38,107 bases of DNA from Rhodococcus sp. (in: high G+C Gram-positive bacteria) (GCF_023264675.1 NZ_JAHFVG010000053.1:1-38107); one strand, 5' to 3'; shown: positions 24,558-34,015, numbered from the stretch's first letter. Made by a program: numbers and translations. Notes: generated by a model from the letters alone, not told the origin.

Positions 24558-24828
24558 AGCGGAATCCTCTTCGGTCGACTGACGCAGAACGCTCGAAACG
24601 AAATACGAAGAACGAATCGAGACCAGGACAGGCGGTGGCCACCGAGTCTCGGTGCACCGAGTGCCCCCCAGCAGCGCCGCTGAGCAGCCTCGACGCCGTG
24701 ACATTACACCGATCCGCACGAGGCGTCGAGGGTGCTGCACTGCACGGGGTTCGGTTACGATATCGACCACGGCTCGCTGCGCCCCCGCAGATCGCAAGTC
24801 GTTCCCCTCCTTCGCTTTTCGTTCGATT
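24558..24828. promoter_or_regulatory. Divergent promoter region between MMPL and ketoacyl synthase genes
   Basis: This 271-bp region has no convincing gene. It contains CACCGAGTCTCGGTG at 24640-24654, a perfect palindrome around a central T, followed directly by a third CACCGAG. It also contains CCTCGACGCC (24688-24697) inverted as GGCGTCGAGG (24722-24731). TACGAT at 24753-24758 could be a -10 for the plus-strand gene. A shared regulator for the exporter and the synthase is plausible. Confidence 0.45.
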
Positions 24829-25857
24829 ATGGTCAACAATTCAACTGCTCCGGGATGGACACACGTGGATCGACTTCGAACTCACTCGGCTACCGCGCAA
24901 TTCTTCGTCGACGCACTCCCACCGCGGGTGGTGACCAACGAGGAATTGTGCCGCGATCTCGACACCGACGAGACATGGATCGAGACGAGAACCGGTATCT
25001 CGAGCAGGCGATTTCTGGAACCGCACCGCGCGGCCTCTGATCTTGCATTGGAGGCCGCGGCACGCGTGCTCCATGAAAGTAATACTGCCGCAATCGATAT
25101 CGATGCAATCGTGTTGGCGACAGCCAACCCCGATCAGCCGTTTCCCTCCACGGCTCTCACCGTCGCGCACGGACTCGGCGCACGCCGCGCGGTGCCCATC
25201 GATCTGACACAGGCGGCGTGCACCGGCGGACTGCTGGCGCTCGAATTGGCGTCGACGATGATCGGCGACCGGTATCGGACCATTCTCGTGATCGCTGTCG
25301 AGGTGTTCTCGAGGCAGACCGATCCAGGGGACAGAACCACCAGGATATTCTTCGGCGATGCGGCAGGTGCTGCGCTCGTCGTTCCGGAAGGCCGAGAGGG
25401 CAAAGGGATTCGGTCAGTGGTGCTGGAATCGGAATTCGACATGTCCGTCGGGATTCGCGGAGGTGGATCGCGTCGTCCGCTCGATGTCGCGGCAGTCTCG
25501 CGCGGAGACCACTACATCTACATGGACGGTCCACGCGTGTGGAAGCTGGCCACGGCGCTGCTGCCGGACGTTGTACGTCGAGCAGTGGCGGATGCGAAGC
25601 TGACGTTGGGCGATATCGACAATTTCGTTTTTCATCAGGCGAATCGGAACATCATCGAAGACGTGATGGATACTCTCGGCCTCGATCACTCCCGCGCTCA
25701 CATCACCCTCGACGGTCTCGGAAATACGGGAGCAGCAAGCATTTTCACCGTTCTCGCGCAATTGTCCCGTGAGGACCGGCTCGCCGCGGGCCGGGTGACG
25801 GTGATCGCTGCCATCGGCGCAGGGTTCATCTGGGGCGCGATGGTGCTGGTTCACTGA
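24829..25857 (+). CDS. 3-oxoacyl-ACP synthase III-like ketoacyl synthase
   Basis: This 342-residue thiolase-fold enzyme has the complete FabH triad. Cys131 is in QAACTGG, His269 in FVFHQANRNI and Asn299 in GLGNTGAAS. FabH-type enzymes condense an acyl-CoA (or acyl-ACP) with malonyl-ACP to start a chain. In a PKS cluster they usually make the starter or a tailoring bond. The N-terminal part RVVTNEELCRDLDTDETWIE is typical. The start is not settled: ATG at 24829 has no clear ribosome-binding site, GTG at 24865 would also fit, and the open frame extends to 24652 without family similarity. The gene runs divergently from the MMPL gene and converges on the oxoamine synthase. Confidence 0.88.
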   Translation: MVNNSTAPGWTHVDRLRTHSATAQFFVDALPPRVVTNEELCRDLDTDETWIETRTGISSRRFLEPHRAASDLALEAAARVLHESNTAAIDIDAIVLATANPDQPFPSTALTVAHGLGARRAVPIDLTQAACTGGLLALELASTMIGDRYRTILVIAVEVFSRQTDPGDRTTRIFFGDAAGAALVVPEGREGKGIRSVVLESEFDMSVGIRGGGSRRPLDVAAVSRGDHYIYMDGPRVWKLATALLPDVVRRAVADAKLTLGDIDNFVFHQANRNIIEDVMDTLGLDHSRAHITLDGLGNTGAASIFTVLAQLSREDRLAAGRVTVIAAIGAGFIWGAMVLVH

Positions 25858-25877
25858 GCGGTGCTGGTTCATCGAGC
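25842..25877 (+). repeat. 18-bp tandem duplication across the synthase stop codon
   Basis: GGTGCTGGTTCACTGAGC (25842-25859) is followed at once by GGTGCTGGTTCATCGAGC (25860-25877), with two adjacent differences. The first copy holds the TGA stop and the second lacks it because of the change. This looks like a recent local duplication. Confidence 0.8.
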
Positions 25878-25895
25878 CTGGATCTGGTGACCACT

Positions 25896-25940
25896 TGAAT
25901 GGTCCATTCATGTTGTCTGGCAGCATGAATGGACCATTCA
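25896..25940. terminator. Perfect 17-bp inverted repeat between convergent genes
   Basis: TGAATGGTCCATTCATG (25896-25912) is repeated in inverted form as CATGAATGGACCATTCA (25924-25940) around an 11-nt spacer. Each arm also contains a palindrome, TGAATGG-N-CCATTCA. It sits between the ends of the ketoacyl synthase (+) and the oxoamine synthase (-), where a bidirectional terminator is expected. No T tract follows on either strand, so an operator pair or repeated element is an alternative. Confidence 0.65.
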
Positions 25941-25951
25941 CGCGGGGATGG

Positions 25952-27295
25952 TTACAGCTGCTCGAGCACCGACGCCACTTCGCTGATCGTGTGATCGATC
26001 TGTTCGGTGGTGTGCTCGCTCGAGACGAAGAGCCTCAACCTCTCTTCACCGGCGGGAACCGAGGGGTAGGTGATCGCATTGAGATTGATCCCCGACCCCA
26101 GGAGAGTGACAGCCGCGATGACAGCCTTCTGGGTGTCCCCGACGATGATGGGCAGAATCGGCGTGCCCTCGGCCAATCCCGTTCGCAGGCCGAGCGACTG
26201 CGCCTGCGCGAATGCCCGTGTCGCATTGGACTGCAATCGTGCAACCCGATCCGGTTCGCTGTCGATGATGTCGAGCGCGGTGAGCGCCGCGGCGATCGAC
26301 GCCGGTGCGGGTGCCGTGGCGAACATGCTCAGCCCGGGCGCCGAATACTTGAATGCGCGGATCAGCTCACGACTTCCGGCGAGAAATCCTCCCACACTGC
26401 CGAGCGCCTTGGACATCGTCCCCATCCACACGTCGACGGCGTCGCCGTCCAGGCCGTACAGATCGCGTATACCGTGGCCGTGCTCGCCGAGTACCCCGAA
26501 CGCGTGGGCCTCGTCGATCATCACCGAACAGTCGTATTTGCGTGCGACGGCGACCAACTGGGGAAGCAGCGCGACGTCGCCGTCCATGCTGTAGTGGCTT
26601 TCGAGGATCACCAGAGCGCGCTTGAAACTGGCACGTGACATCTTGAGGATCGCTTCGAGGGCAGCGGGATCGTTGTGACGGAACGTCACTCGCCTGCACC
26701 CCGCCCACTCGGTGCCGGAGACGATGCTGCTGTGGACCAAGGCGTCGCAGATCGCGATGTCGCCCTGACCAAGCAGGTACCCCACCGCCGCAGCGTTGGT
26801 GAGGTACCCACTCGTGGTGATGACGGCGTCGTCGACGTCGTAGATCTCCGCGATCCGTGACTCGAAATCCGCGTACAGCGGGATCTGCCCCGAGACGATG
26901 CGACTGGCCGACACGGACGTTCCGTACCGGTCGATCGCATCCTTGGCGGCGTCGGCGACGCGGGAGTCCGCACTCAGCCCGAGATAGTTGAAACTCCCGA
27001 AATTGATCATGTCGCGATCGAGCTGCCTGATGATCGGCCCGCTCTTGCCCTCGTGGGGGAGGTACAGCGGATTGGGAACTCCCAATCCGGCGAACATCTG
27101 ATCCACACCGTCGAATTGGGCGACCGTCGAAACGATGTCCGGGTGATCCAGCAGTCCGCGCCCTTCGGTCCTGGCGATCGCTACCGGGGCAGCGGTGGGA
27201 GCGGGCGCCGCGGTGCCCGGATCGTCGACCGGGACGGTGGAGTACCCGCTCCTGGACAACAGTTGCCGGGCGATTTCTCGCGAATCGGTGGTCAT
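25952..27295 (-). CDS. Alpha-oxoamine synthase (8-amino-7-oxononanoate synthase family)
   Basis: Fold-type I PLP enzymes of this family condense an acyl thioester with an amino acid, losing CO2, to give an alpha-aminoketone. Serine palmitoyltransferase, BioF, CqsA and Fum8 are members. The 447-residue protein has a 70-residue N-terminal extension rich in Ala, Pro and Thr. Its catalytic core shows FNYLGLSADSRVADAA, SGTSVSASRIVSGQ-like residues, the PLP-contacting Asp261/His264 in IDEAHAFGVLG and Lys296 in GTMSKALGSVGG. Its start lies one nucleotide after the PKS stop, so it is translated with the PKS. The amino-acid substrate cannot be read from the sequence. A role as the PKS off-loading enzyme is inferred from that position and from fungal examples. 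Confidence 0.9.
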   Translation of the reverse strand: MTTDSREIARQLLSRSGYSTVPVDDPGTAAPAPTAAPVAIARTEGRGLLDHPDIVSTVAQFDGVDQMFAGLGVPNPLYLPHEGKSGPIIRQLDRDMINFGSFNYLGLSADSRVADAAKDAIDRYGTSVSASRIVSGQIPLYADFESRIAEIYDVDDAVITTSGYLTNAAAVGYLLGQGDIAICDALVHSSIVSGTEWAGCRRVTFRHNDPAALEAILKMSRASFKRALVILESHYSMDGDVALLPQLVAVARKYDCSVMIDEAHAFGVLGEHGHGIRDLYGLDGDAVDVWMGTMSKALGSVGGFLAGSRELIRAFKYSAPGLSMFATAPAPASIAAALTALDIIDSEPDRVARLQSNATRAFAQAQSLGLRTGLAEGTPILPIIVGDTQKAVIAAVTLLGSGINLNAITYPSVPAGEERLRLFVSSEHTTEQIDHTISEVASVLEQL

Positions 27296-27296
27296 G

Positions 27297-30200
27297 TCAG
27301 TTACCTCCGGCCGAATCGGACGAGGTCAAGGCAGGTTCCTGGTCGACGTGTGAGATGTCCGACGCCGCGATCACTTCGACGGCAATTGGATCGCCCGGCG
27401 GTACTGCTGCTGCCGGCGCGGCGGGAGGGCCGCCCTCGCCACGTGCTGTGAGCCCCGCGGCCAGTTTCGCGCCGATGGCAGCGAGTCCGTGCCCGCGCCC
27501 GAACTCGAGAACCGACAGCTCGAGCCCGACGGTCTTGCCGACCCTGGCCGCGAACTCGACCGCCATCAGCGAATCGAGTCCCAACTCCGGAAGCGGTGTC
27601 TGGACGTCGACCGCCTCGGCGTCGACCCCCATCACCAGCGCAAGCTGCTCGGCCAGGATGAACGTGAGAACGTCCGCCCGCTGGTCCTCCGGCAGCGCGA
27701 GGATCTCCGCGTGCAGGGCCGAGATCCCCGATCCGCCGGTGCTGGCCGCGGCGATATGGGCCGCGAACCGCGGAATCGACGCCGACGCGGGATTCGCGAT
27801 ACCCCACTGTTCCCAGTCGATACCGACGAGCGCGACGTGCGGAATGTCCAGCGTCAGGCACTCGCGTAGGAAGTGCGTCGCTTCGTCCATGTCGATGTTC
27901 TTGAAGCCCAGCATGTCCAGGTAGCGAACCACTTCCTGCTTCGCCTCGGCCATGCCGCCGCCCGCCATCGATCCCCAGCTGACGGTGAACCCGGCCTTGC
28001 CTCGCTGACGCCGTGACCATGCCAGTGCGTCGAGCACGGAGTTGGCTGCCGAGTAGGACACCTGCGGGGCGCCGCCGGTGAGACTGCTCATCGAGGAGAA
28101 CATCACGAAGACGGCCGGGTCGATGCCGAGTTCGTCCAGCGCACGGTCGAGATGGACGGCGCCGTCGACCTTGGGTAGGAAGATGGTGCGCAGCGACTCC
28201 TCGGTGATGTCGTTGATCGCGTAGTTGTCCACGAGACCTGCCGTGTGGAACACACCCTGCACCGGCGCTCCGCTGTCCTTGGTCCTGGCCAGCATTGCGA
28301 GGACCGAGTCGTAGTCGGAGATGTCGAGCAACTCCTGCACCACGGTGACCCCTGCCTCGGCGAAGTCGGCGAGGGTCTGCGTCGCCCGGTCGGTGGTGGG
28401 GCCGCTTCTCCCGATCAGAACCAGGTTGCGTGCGCCTTCGGCGACGAGCCACCTCGCGACCGCGGTACCGAAGGCACCGAAGCCGCCCGTGACGACATAG
28501 CTTGCAGCCGGGTCGATCCGGACGGTCGGAATCTCGGGACGTACGACGGGGGAGTCCTCGGTGAAGCTCAACACGACTCGACCGGTGTGGGTGGAGCGGA
28601 TGACCGAGTCGAACGCCTCGCCCACGCGGTCGAGGGTGAACGTCGTGTAGGGCAGGTGCTGGTATGTCCCGGCCGACATCTTGTCGAGCACTTCGCGGGT
28701 GACCTGCCGTGCGAGCGCAGGCTTGTGTTCGAACATGCGGTCCATGTCGACGGCGTAGAAGGTGATGTTGCGGTCGAAGGGTTTGAGATCCATGACGCCG
28801 CCGAAGTAGATGTCGGCCTTGCCGATCTCGATGATCCGCGCGAATTCGCCTGCCACGTGAAGATTCTGGGCCATGATCTCGCCTGGCGAGGAGTTGAAGA
28901 CCACGTCGACTCCGCGTCCGTCGGTCAACGCCATCACATCTTCGGAGAAGTTCAGTGACCTCGACGCGAGTACCTCGTGTGCCCCGGCCGCGCGGGCTAC
29001 CTCGCGGCGCTCGTCGGTACCTGCGGTCGCGATGACCCGGGCGCCCATGAGACGTGCGACCTGCACAGCCGCCAATCCCATGCCTCCTGCTGCGCCGTGG
29101 ATCAACACTGTCTCACCCGGCTGGACCCTAGCCAGGTGAACCAGACCGTATTCGGCACACAGGAACGGCAGAATCGAGGAGCACCAACCGGTTTCCCATC
29201 CAGCGGGGATCGTCATGGTGCCGCCCTCGTCGACCCCGATAGTGACGTACCGGCGCATCATGTCTCGCGCGCAGACACCCATGTGGTCGCCCACGGCGAC
29301 ATCGCTGACGCCTGCTCCCACCCTGGTGACGATTCCCGCGCCTTCCAGCCCGAGCGTGGTGCCGAAATAGGTGCCCGAGAGTTCTTTGTCGGTGAGAACA
29401 CCCATCACCTTGAGCGGATCCTTGTAGTTCAGACCGACGGCCTCCATCCGCACTTCGATCTCGCCCGGACCCGGTGCACGACGAGCATGCGCGCGGAACG
29501 CGAGTTCGGACAGCAACTTCGTGGACGGCACCTCGATTGCGAACGACTGCTCGGGATCCTTGGACACCGTCGGTTGATCTCTCACCGCGAGATGGTCGGT
29601 CAAGTTGTTCTGCAGGATCACCACCCACCGGGAGCCCTGACGAAGCGCGACCTCGTCGACGGGGTCGGACCCGAACGGCCCGAACGCGAACGTCTCGGTG
29701 GCGATCTCGGAGATCGTCGTCGACGGTTCGGTATCGATGAATCGCCATGCGGCGGGGGATTGTTCGTTGCGCATCGACCGCCGGGCGCCGACGAGCCCCG
29801 CGTGAGCGAGGTCGGCTCCATCGAGGTCACCCGGCATGCAGAAGGCTCGCTCGGTCACCACGACGGCCGAGACGCTCCCCGGCTCCCGCGCCGGTCCGCT
29901 CTCGTCGCCGTAGATCGCGACGTGCACGGTGCGTGCGACGGTCAGCAGCGACCCGACGGCACTCGCCGGGTCGGTGAAGGTGCCGGCAACGGCGATCACC
30001 GTCGCTCGGTCGATACCGTCGACGGCCAATCCTTCGCGCAGAGCCGCGACGAGCTCGTTCACAGTGCTGCCGTCGGCATCGACGATCTTCGACAGCGGCC
30101 GTGAGGCTGCGATGGCCTCGGCGCGCTCCCGTGCCCGACGATCGGGTGTTCCGAGGACCACGACGAGGGCGAAGTCGCGCGCAGCCTCGGTTCCGATCGC

Positions 30201-33200
30201 CGCTGCGTCGCGGTTGTCGCGCAGCTCCCACGTCGGTTCGTAGAACACTGCGTTCAACCTTTTGTGCAGTGACTGCGGCGGGGCGATCGGCCGGAACTCG
30301 ACGCCTCCGAGCGTGACGGCGGCTCGTCCTTCGGCGTCGGTGACGGCGATGTCGGCCCGCATCGGGTCGGTGCTGGTTCGCGTGACGACGACAATGGCGT
30401 GCTCGGGAATCGGCCCGAACCGCCTGACCGTCCCCATGGAATACGGAACGACTGCTCCGGACACACCGTTCGGCGAGGCCAAGGTGGCGACGCACTGAAG
30501 CGCAGTGTCGAGGACGGCCGGATGGACGAGGTGGCCACTGCCGGCATGGCGCGCACTGTCGATGGTGGCCACCACGGTGTCGGCGCCGATCCGAGCCGTT
30601 TGGATGCCCTGGAATGCCGGACCGTACTGCAGCCCAGCGGCGCTGAGCAGCGGGTAGAGAATCTCACCGGTGATGTCGGTGGTGACCTCGCCCGTGTCCG
30701 AATCCGGTAGCGCCGAGTCCACGAACGGCGCGTCGAAATGGCCTTCGACGAGGCGGCCGATCGCGTTGATCGTCCACACCGAGTCCGCGGCGGATCGCGA
30801 GCGGATGACGAAACGTCGGGTGCTGTCTTCGACAGCGACCTGGAGAACGGGCACGTCGTGCTTGTCGACGACGAGCGGGGCGACGAACTCGACGTGCTCG
30901 AGTCCTACCTCGCCGCGGCCCGACCGCACCGCAGCAGCGCTGAGGGCAGCATCGAGGTAGGCCGTGCCCGGCAGCAGCACGAGACCGTCGACGACGTGGT
31001 CCTGTAGCCACGGCAACTGTGAAACGGCAAGTTCGGCTTGCCATTCCGACGCCGCCGCGCTGGTCCTGTCACCGAGCATCGGATAGACGGTGTCGGTGCC
31101 CATGCGGTCTGCGATCGACGCCGCGTCCTCGGTCCACACCCGAGTCTTCTGCCACGGGTACGCAGGCAGCGACATGTGCGGCGATGCGGGTGAGTTCTCG
31201 GCGGCGAAGACGCTGCCGTCGAAGGATCCAGCGGCGTAGAGGTTCGACAGCGCCGTGTCGAGCGAGGCTGCGTCGCTCTCCTTGCGAACCAGCGTGCCGA
31301 TCGACGTGCCGGGATCGCCGGTGCGAATGAGAATTTCACGAATATTGCCGGACAGCACGGGATGTGGACCGATCTCGAGGAACACGCGGTGCCCACGTCC
31401 GATCAGCGCACTGACGGTGTCGGCGAACCGCACCGGTTTCCGGACGTTGTCGCACCAGTACGCAGCATTCCACTGCGCCCCGGTCACCTCCTGCGCGGTG
31501 ACCGTGGAGAAAAGCGACAGTTCCGGTACCTGTGGATCGAGGTTCTTCAAGCGATCGGCGACGTCCGCGAGAATCGGATCCATCAAGTGGCTGTGGTACG
31601 GCACCTCGACCTGCAGGCGCTTGGCGAAGAACCCGCCGTCGGTGAGTGCCTCGGCCAGCGTGGTGAGGTGCGGGGCATCGCCGGCGAGCGTCACTGCCGT
31701 CGGGCTGTTGATCGCTGCGACCGAGACGTGCGCCGCCATGTCCTCGCCTGCCGCCGCCAGATAGGCGAGTGCATCCGCCTCGGACAGATCGACCGCCAAC
31801 ATCGAACCGCTGCCCGCGGTCGTCGCCTGAAGGCGCGCTCGATGGCAACTGACGAGCAGGGCGTCGTGCAGGCTCAGAGCACCGCTGACATATGCCGCGC
31901 TGACCTCGCCGACGCTGTGGCCGACGACCGTCTCGGGTTCGATTCCCGCCGCGCGCAATTCGGCGACGAGGCCGACCTGCACGAGGAAGTTGGCGGGTTG
32001 GGCCACCTCGGTGTCGGTCACGCGCGAGTGTTCCTCGTCGCGGCACAGTTCTTCGATGATGGACCAGCCTGCGATCTCGATGAACGCGTCGTCGACGATC
32101 TGTGCGGTGCGCGCGAACTCACCACCGGCATGCAGGAGTTCCCGCGCCATTCCCCACCACTGTGGTCCCATTCCGCTGAAGACGAAGACCGGGGCTGCGC
32201 CCGTGGTGTCGACGACATGCGACGTCGATCCGGTACCGCTTGCAAACTCACGGAGTTCGGTCAGCAGATCGGCGCTGTCGGTGAAGCTCAGCGAGGCCCG
32301 GACGGGATGGTGGGCGCGTCTGGTCCACGCGGCTGCGGTGAAGGCGCGGACGATGCGGTCGGCACTACCGGGATCTGTGTCGGCGACGAGCGAGTCGAGT
32401 GAATCGGCCAGTGAGTTCGCCAGCGCGCGCACCGCGGCGTCGGTGCGGGCGGACAACGGGAACAGTCGAAGCGGAAGTGGACGCGCCTCGGCTGTCTCGG
32501 CCGGGGGAGCGGTGTCCATGACGACGTGGGCGTTGGTGCCGCCGTATCCGAAGCCGTTGATGGCGACGACAGGCCGGTCGTAGTGGTCGGGGAACGGTTC
32601 GAGTTCGGTGGGGATTCTGATGGCCAGGTCGTCGAACGGAATCGCTGGATTCAACGTGTCGAGCCACGCCTGCGGAACGATGGTGCGGTGGTGGATGGAC
32701 AACGCACTCTTGATCAGGCTCGCGATTCCCGCCGCCGCCTCGGTGTGCCCGATCGACGCCTTGATCGAGCCGACCACCAGCGGAATCTCGCGACCCTCGA
32801 CCGCTCCGTACGCGCCGCCGAGCGCTTCCATCTCGAGGGGATCGCCGACGGAGGTGCCGGTGCCGTGCGCTTCGACGTAGCCGACGTCCTTGGGATCTAT
32901 CCCAGCCTCGGCGCACACGCGCTCGGCGAGGACTCGCTGCGACACCGGGTTGGGGACCGGGATCGCGATGGTGCGACCGTCCTGATTGACGCCGGATCCG
33001 CGGATGACCGAGTAGATACGGTCCCCGTCGCGCAGTGCATCGGCGAGCGGGCGAAGCAGGACCATGCCCGCGCCCTCGCCGCGGCCGTATCCGTCGGCGG
33101 CGGCGTCGAAGGATTTGGACCTGCCGTCGAACGCCAGGAAGCGGCCCTTGCACATCGAGATGAAGGTTTCGGGCCTGATCATCGTGTTGGCACCGCCCAC

Positions 33201-33794
33201 GAGGGCCATCTCGCATTCGCCACGATCGAGGGCGCGCACTGCTTCGTGCACGGCCACCAACGACGACGAGCACGCGGTGTCGATCGTCATCGACGGTCCG
33301 ACGAGGTCGAGGCAGTACGAAATTCGGTTGGACAGCAGCGTGTGCGACGAGCTGGTCGCGCTGTGCGCGTTGATGAACGGGCGTCCGGACGACGAGGCCC
33401 GCAGGCCGGCGGAGTCATTGGTGAAGCCGCCGATGTACACGCCGATCGGCTGGCCCGACACCCGTCCGGCATGGCCCGCGTCGTCGAGAGCTTCCCAGGC
33501 GACTTCGAGGAGAAGGCGCTGCTGAGGATCGGTGACTGCTGCTTCTCGAGGGGAGATGCCGAAGAATTCGGGGTCGAAATCCCAGAGTGACTGTGTCAGG
33601 AACCCGCCCTTGCGGGTGTACATGCGGCCCGGTGCATCGGGATCGGGATCGTAGAACCTGTCGGCGTTCCATCTGTCCGCGGGGATATCGACGATGCCGT
33701 CCCCCTTCGAAGTCATGAACTCCCAGAAACTCTTCCCGTCGTGAACTCCGCCCGGGAACCGGCACCCGATACCGACAAGTGCAATCTCGACCAT
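27297..33794 (-). CDS. Single-module fully reducing type I polyketide synthase (KS-AT-DH-ER-KR-ACP)
   Basis: The 2165-residue PKS has, in order: KS (1-430; Cys175 in DTACSSS, His310 in AHGTGT, IGHTEAAAG), AT (545-850; Ser627 in GHSVGE) and DH (895-1180; His933 in HVVDGLVLLPG, Asp1096 in HPAVLDTALQ). A pseudo-KR linker starting FYEPTWEL follows. Then come ER (1425-1745; HGAAGGMG near 1566), KR (1765-1945; TGGFGAFG at 1769, Ser1901, Tyr1914) and ACP (Ser2075 in LGLDSLMAVE). The last 60 residues are Pro/Ala-rich. All domains look active. There is no loading module, thioesterase or methyltransferase, so iterative use and release by another enzyme are expected. The AT specificity motif reads VPYH and does not settle malonyl or methylmalonyl. 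GGGGAG precedes ATG at 33794. Confidence 0.95.
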   Translation of the reverse strand: MVEIALVGIGCRFPGGVHDGKSFWEFMTSKGDGIVDIPADRWNADRFYDPDPDAPGRMYTRKGGFLTQSLWDFDPEFFGISPREAAVTDPQQRLLLEVAWEALDDAGHAGRVSGQPIGVYIGGFTNDSAGLRASSSGRPFINAHSATSSSHTLLSNRISYCLDLVGPSMTIDTACSSSLVAVHEAVRALDRGECEMALVGGANTMIRPETFISMCKGRFLAFDGRSKSFDAAADGYGRGEGAGMVLLRPLADALRDGDRIYSVIRGSGVNQDGRTIAIPVPNPVSQRVLAERVCAEAGIDPKDVGYVEAHGTGTSVGDPLEMEALGGAYGAVEGREIPLVVGSIKASIGHTEAAAGIASLIKSALSIHHRTIVPQAWLDTLNPAIPFDDLAIRIPTELEPFPDHYDRPVVAINGFGYGGTNAHVVMDTAPPAETAEARPLPLRLFPLSARTDAAVRALANSLADSLDSLVADTDPGSADRIVRAFTAAAWTRRAHHPVRASLSFTDSADLLTELREFASGTGSTSHVVDTTGAAPVFVFSGMGPQWWGMARELLHAGGEFARTAQIVDDAFIEIAGWSIIEELCRDEEHSRVTDTEVAQPANFLVQVGLVAELRAAGIEPETVVGHSVGEVSAAYVSGALSLHDALLVSCHRARLQATTAGSGSMLAVDLSEADALAYLAAAGEDMAAHVSVAAINSPTAVTLAGDAPHLTTLAEALTDGGFFAKRLQVEVPYHSHLMDPILADVADRLKNLDPQVPELSLFSTVTAQEVTGAQWNAAYWCDNVRKPVRFADTVSALIGRGHRVFLEIGPHPVLSGNIREILIRTGDPGTSIGTLVRKESDAASLDTALSNLYAAGSFDGSVFAAENSPASPHMSLPAYPWQKTRVWTEDAASIADRMGTDTVYPMLGDRTSAAASEWQAELAVSQLPWLQDHVVDGLVLLPGTAYLDAALSAAAVRSGRGEVGLEHVEFVAPLVVDKHDVPVLQVAVEDSTRRFVIRSRSAADSVWTINAIGRLVEGHFDAPFVDSALPDSDTGEVTTDITGEILYPLLSAAGLQYGPAFQGIQTARIGADTVVATIDSARHAGSGHLVHPAVLDTALQCVATLASPNGVSGAVVPYSMGTVRRFGPIPEHAIVVVTRTSTDPMRADIAVTDAEGRAAVTLGGVEFRPIAPPQSLHKRLNAVFYEPTWELRDNRDAAAIGTEAARDFALVVVLGTPDRRARERAEAIAASRPLSKIVDADGSTVNELVAALREGLAVDGIDRATVIAVAGTFTDPASAVGSLLTVARTVHVAIYGDESGPAREPGSVSAVVVTERAFCMPGDLDGADLAHAGLVGARRSMRNEQSPAAWRFIDTEPSTTISEIATETFAFGPFGSDPVDEVALRQGSRWVVILQNNLTDHLAVRDQPTVSKDPEQSFAIEVPSTKLLSELAFRAHARRAPGPGEIEVRMEAVGLNYKDPLKVMGVLTDKELSGTYFGTTLGLEGAGIVTRVGAGVSDVAVGDHMGVCARDMMRRYVTIGVDEGGTMTIPAGWETGWCSSILPFLCAEYGLVHLARVQPGETVLIHGAAGGMGLAAVQVARLMGARVIATAGTDERREVARAAGAHEVLASRSLNFSEDVMALTDGRGVDVVFNSSPGEIMAQNLHVAGEFARIIEIGKADIYFGGVMDLKPFDRNITFYAVDMDRMFEHKPALARQVTREVLDKMSAGTYQHLPYTTFTLDRVGEAFDSVIRSTHTGRVVLSFTEDSPVVRPEIPTVRIDPAASYVVTGGFGAFGTAVARWLVAEGARNLVLIGRSGPTTDRATQTLADFAEAGVTVVQELLDISDYDSVLAMLARTKDSGAPVQGVFHTAGLVDNYAINDITEESLRTIFLPKVDGAVHLDRALDELGIDPAVFVMFSSMSSLTGGAPQVSYSAANSVLDALAWSRRQRGKAGFTVSWGSMAGGGMAEAKQEVVRYLDMLGFKNIDMDEATHFLRECLTLDIPHVALVGIDWEQWGIANPASASIPRFAAHIAAASTGGSGISALHAEILALPEDQRADVLTFILAEQLALVMGVDAEAVDVQTPLPELGLDSLMAVEFAARVGKTVGLELSVLEFGRGHGLAAIGAKLAAGLTARGEGGPPAAPAAAVPPGDPIAVEVIAASDISHVDQEPALTSSDSAGGN

Positions 33795-34015
33795 GACTCT
33801 CCCCTGATGCTCCGATGGCCTGATGATTCGCAGGCTCGGTAGGGCCCCGCTCGACGACCGTGCGCTCTGAACAGAGCGGTTCGATCGTCGTGTTCCCCCC
33901 GAAACGCCGCGTGCGCAAGGGGTGGCGTCCTCATCGACGTCGACGTGAAGTTGGCGAGATGTTGTAGTGGCGGCCCCCGGCGCGTAGTGAATACAACCAG
34001 ACTCCTCCGGGATTC

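Noticed and set aside
24558..24839. N-terminal extension of the MMPL frame up to 24839
   Set aside because: It covers the divergent promoter region, is Arg-rich and lacks similarity; the TTG at 24557 has a good ribosome-binding site and leads directly into the first membrane helix.
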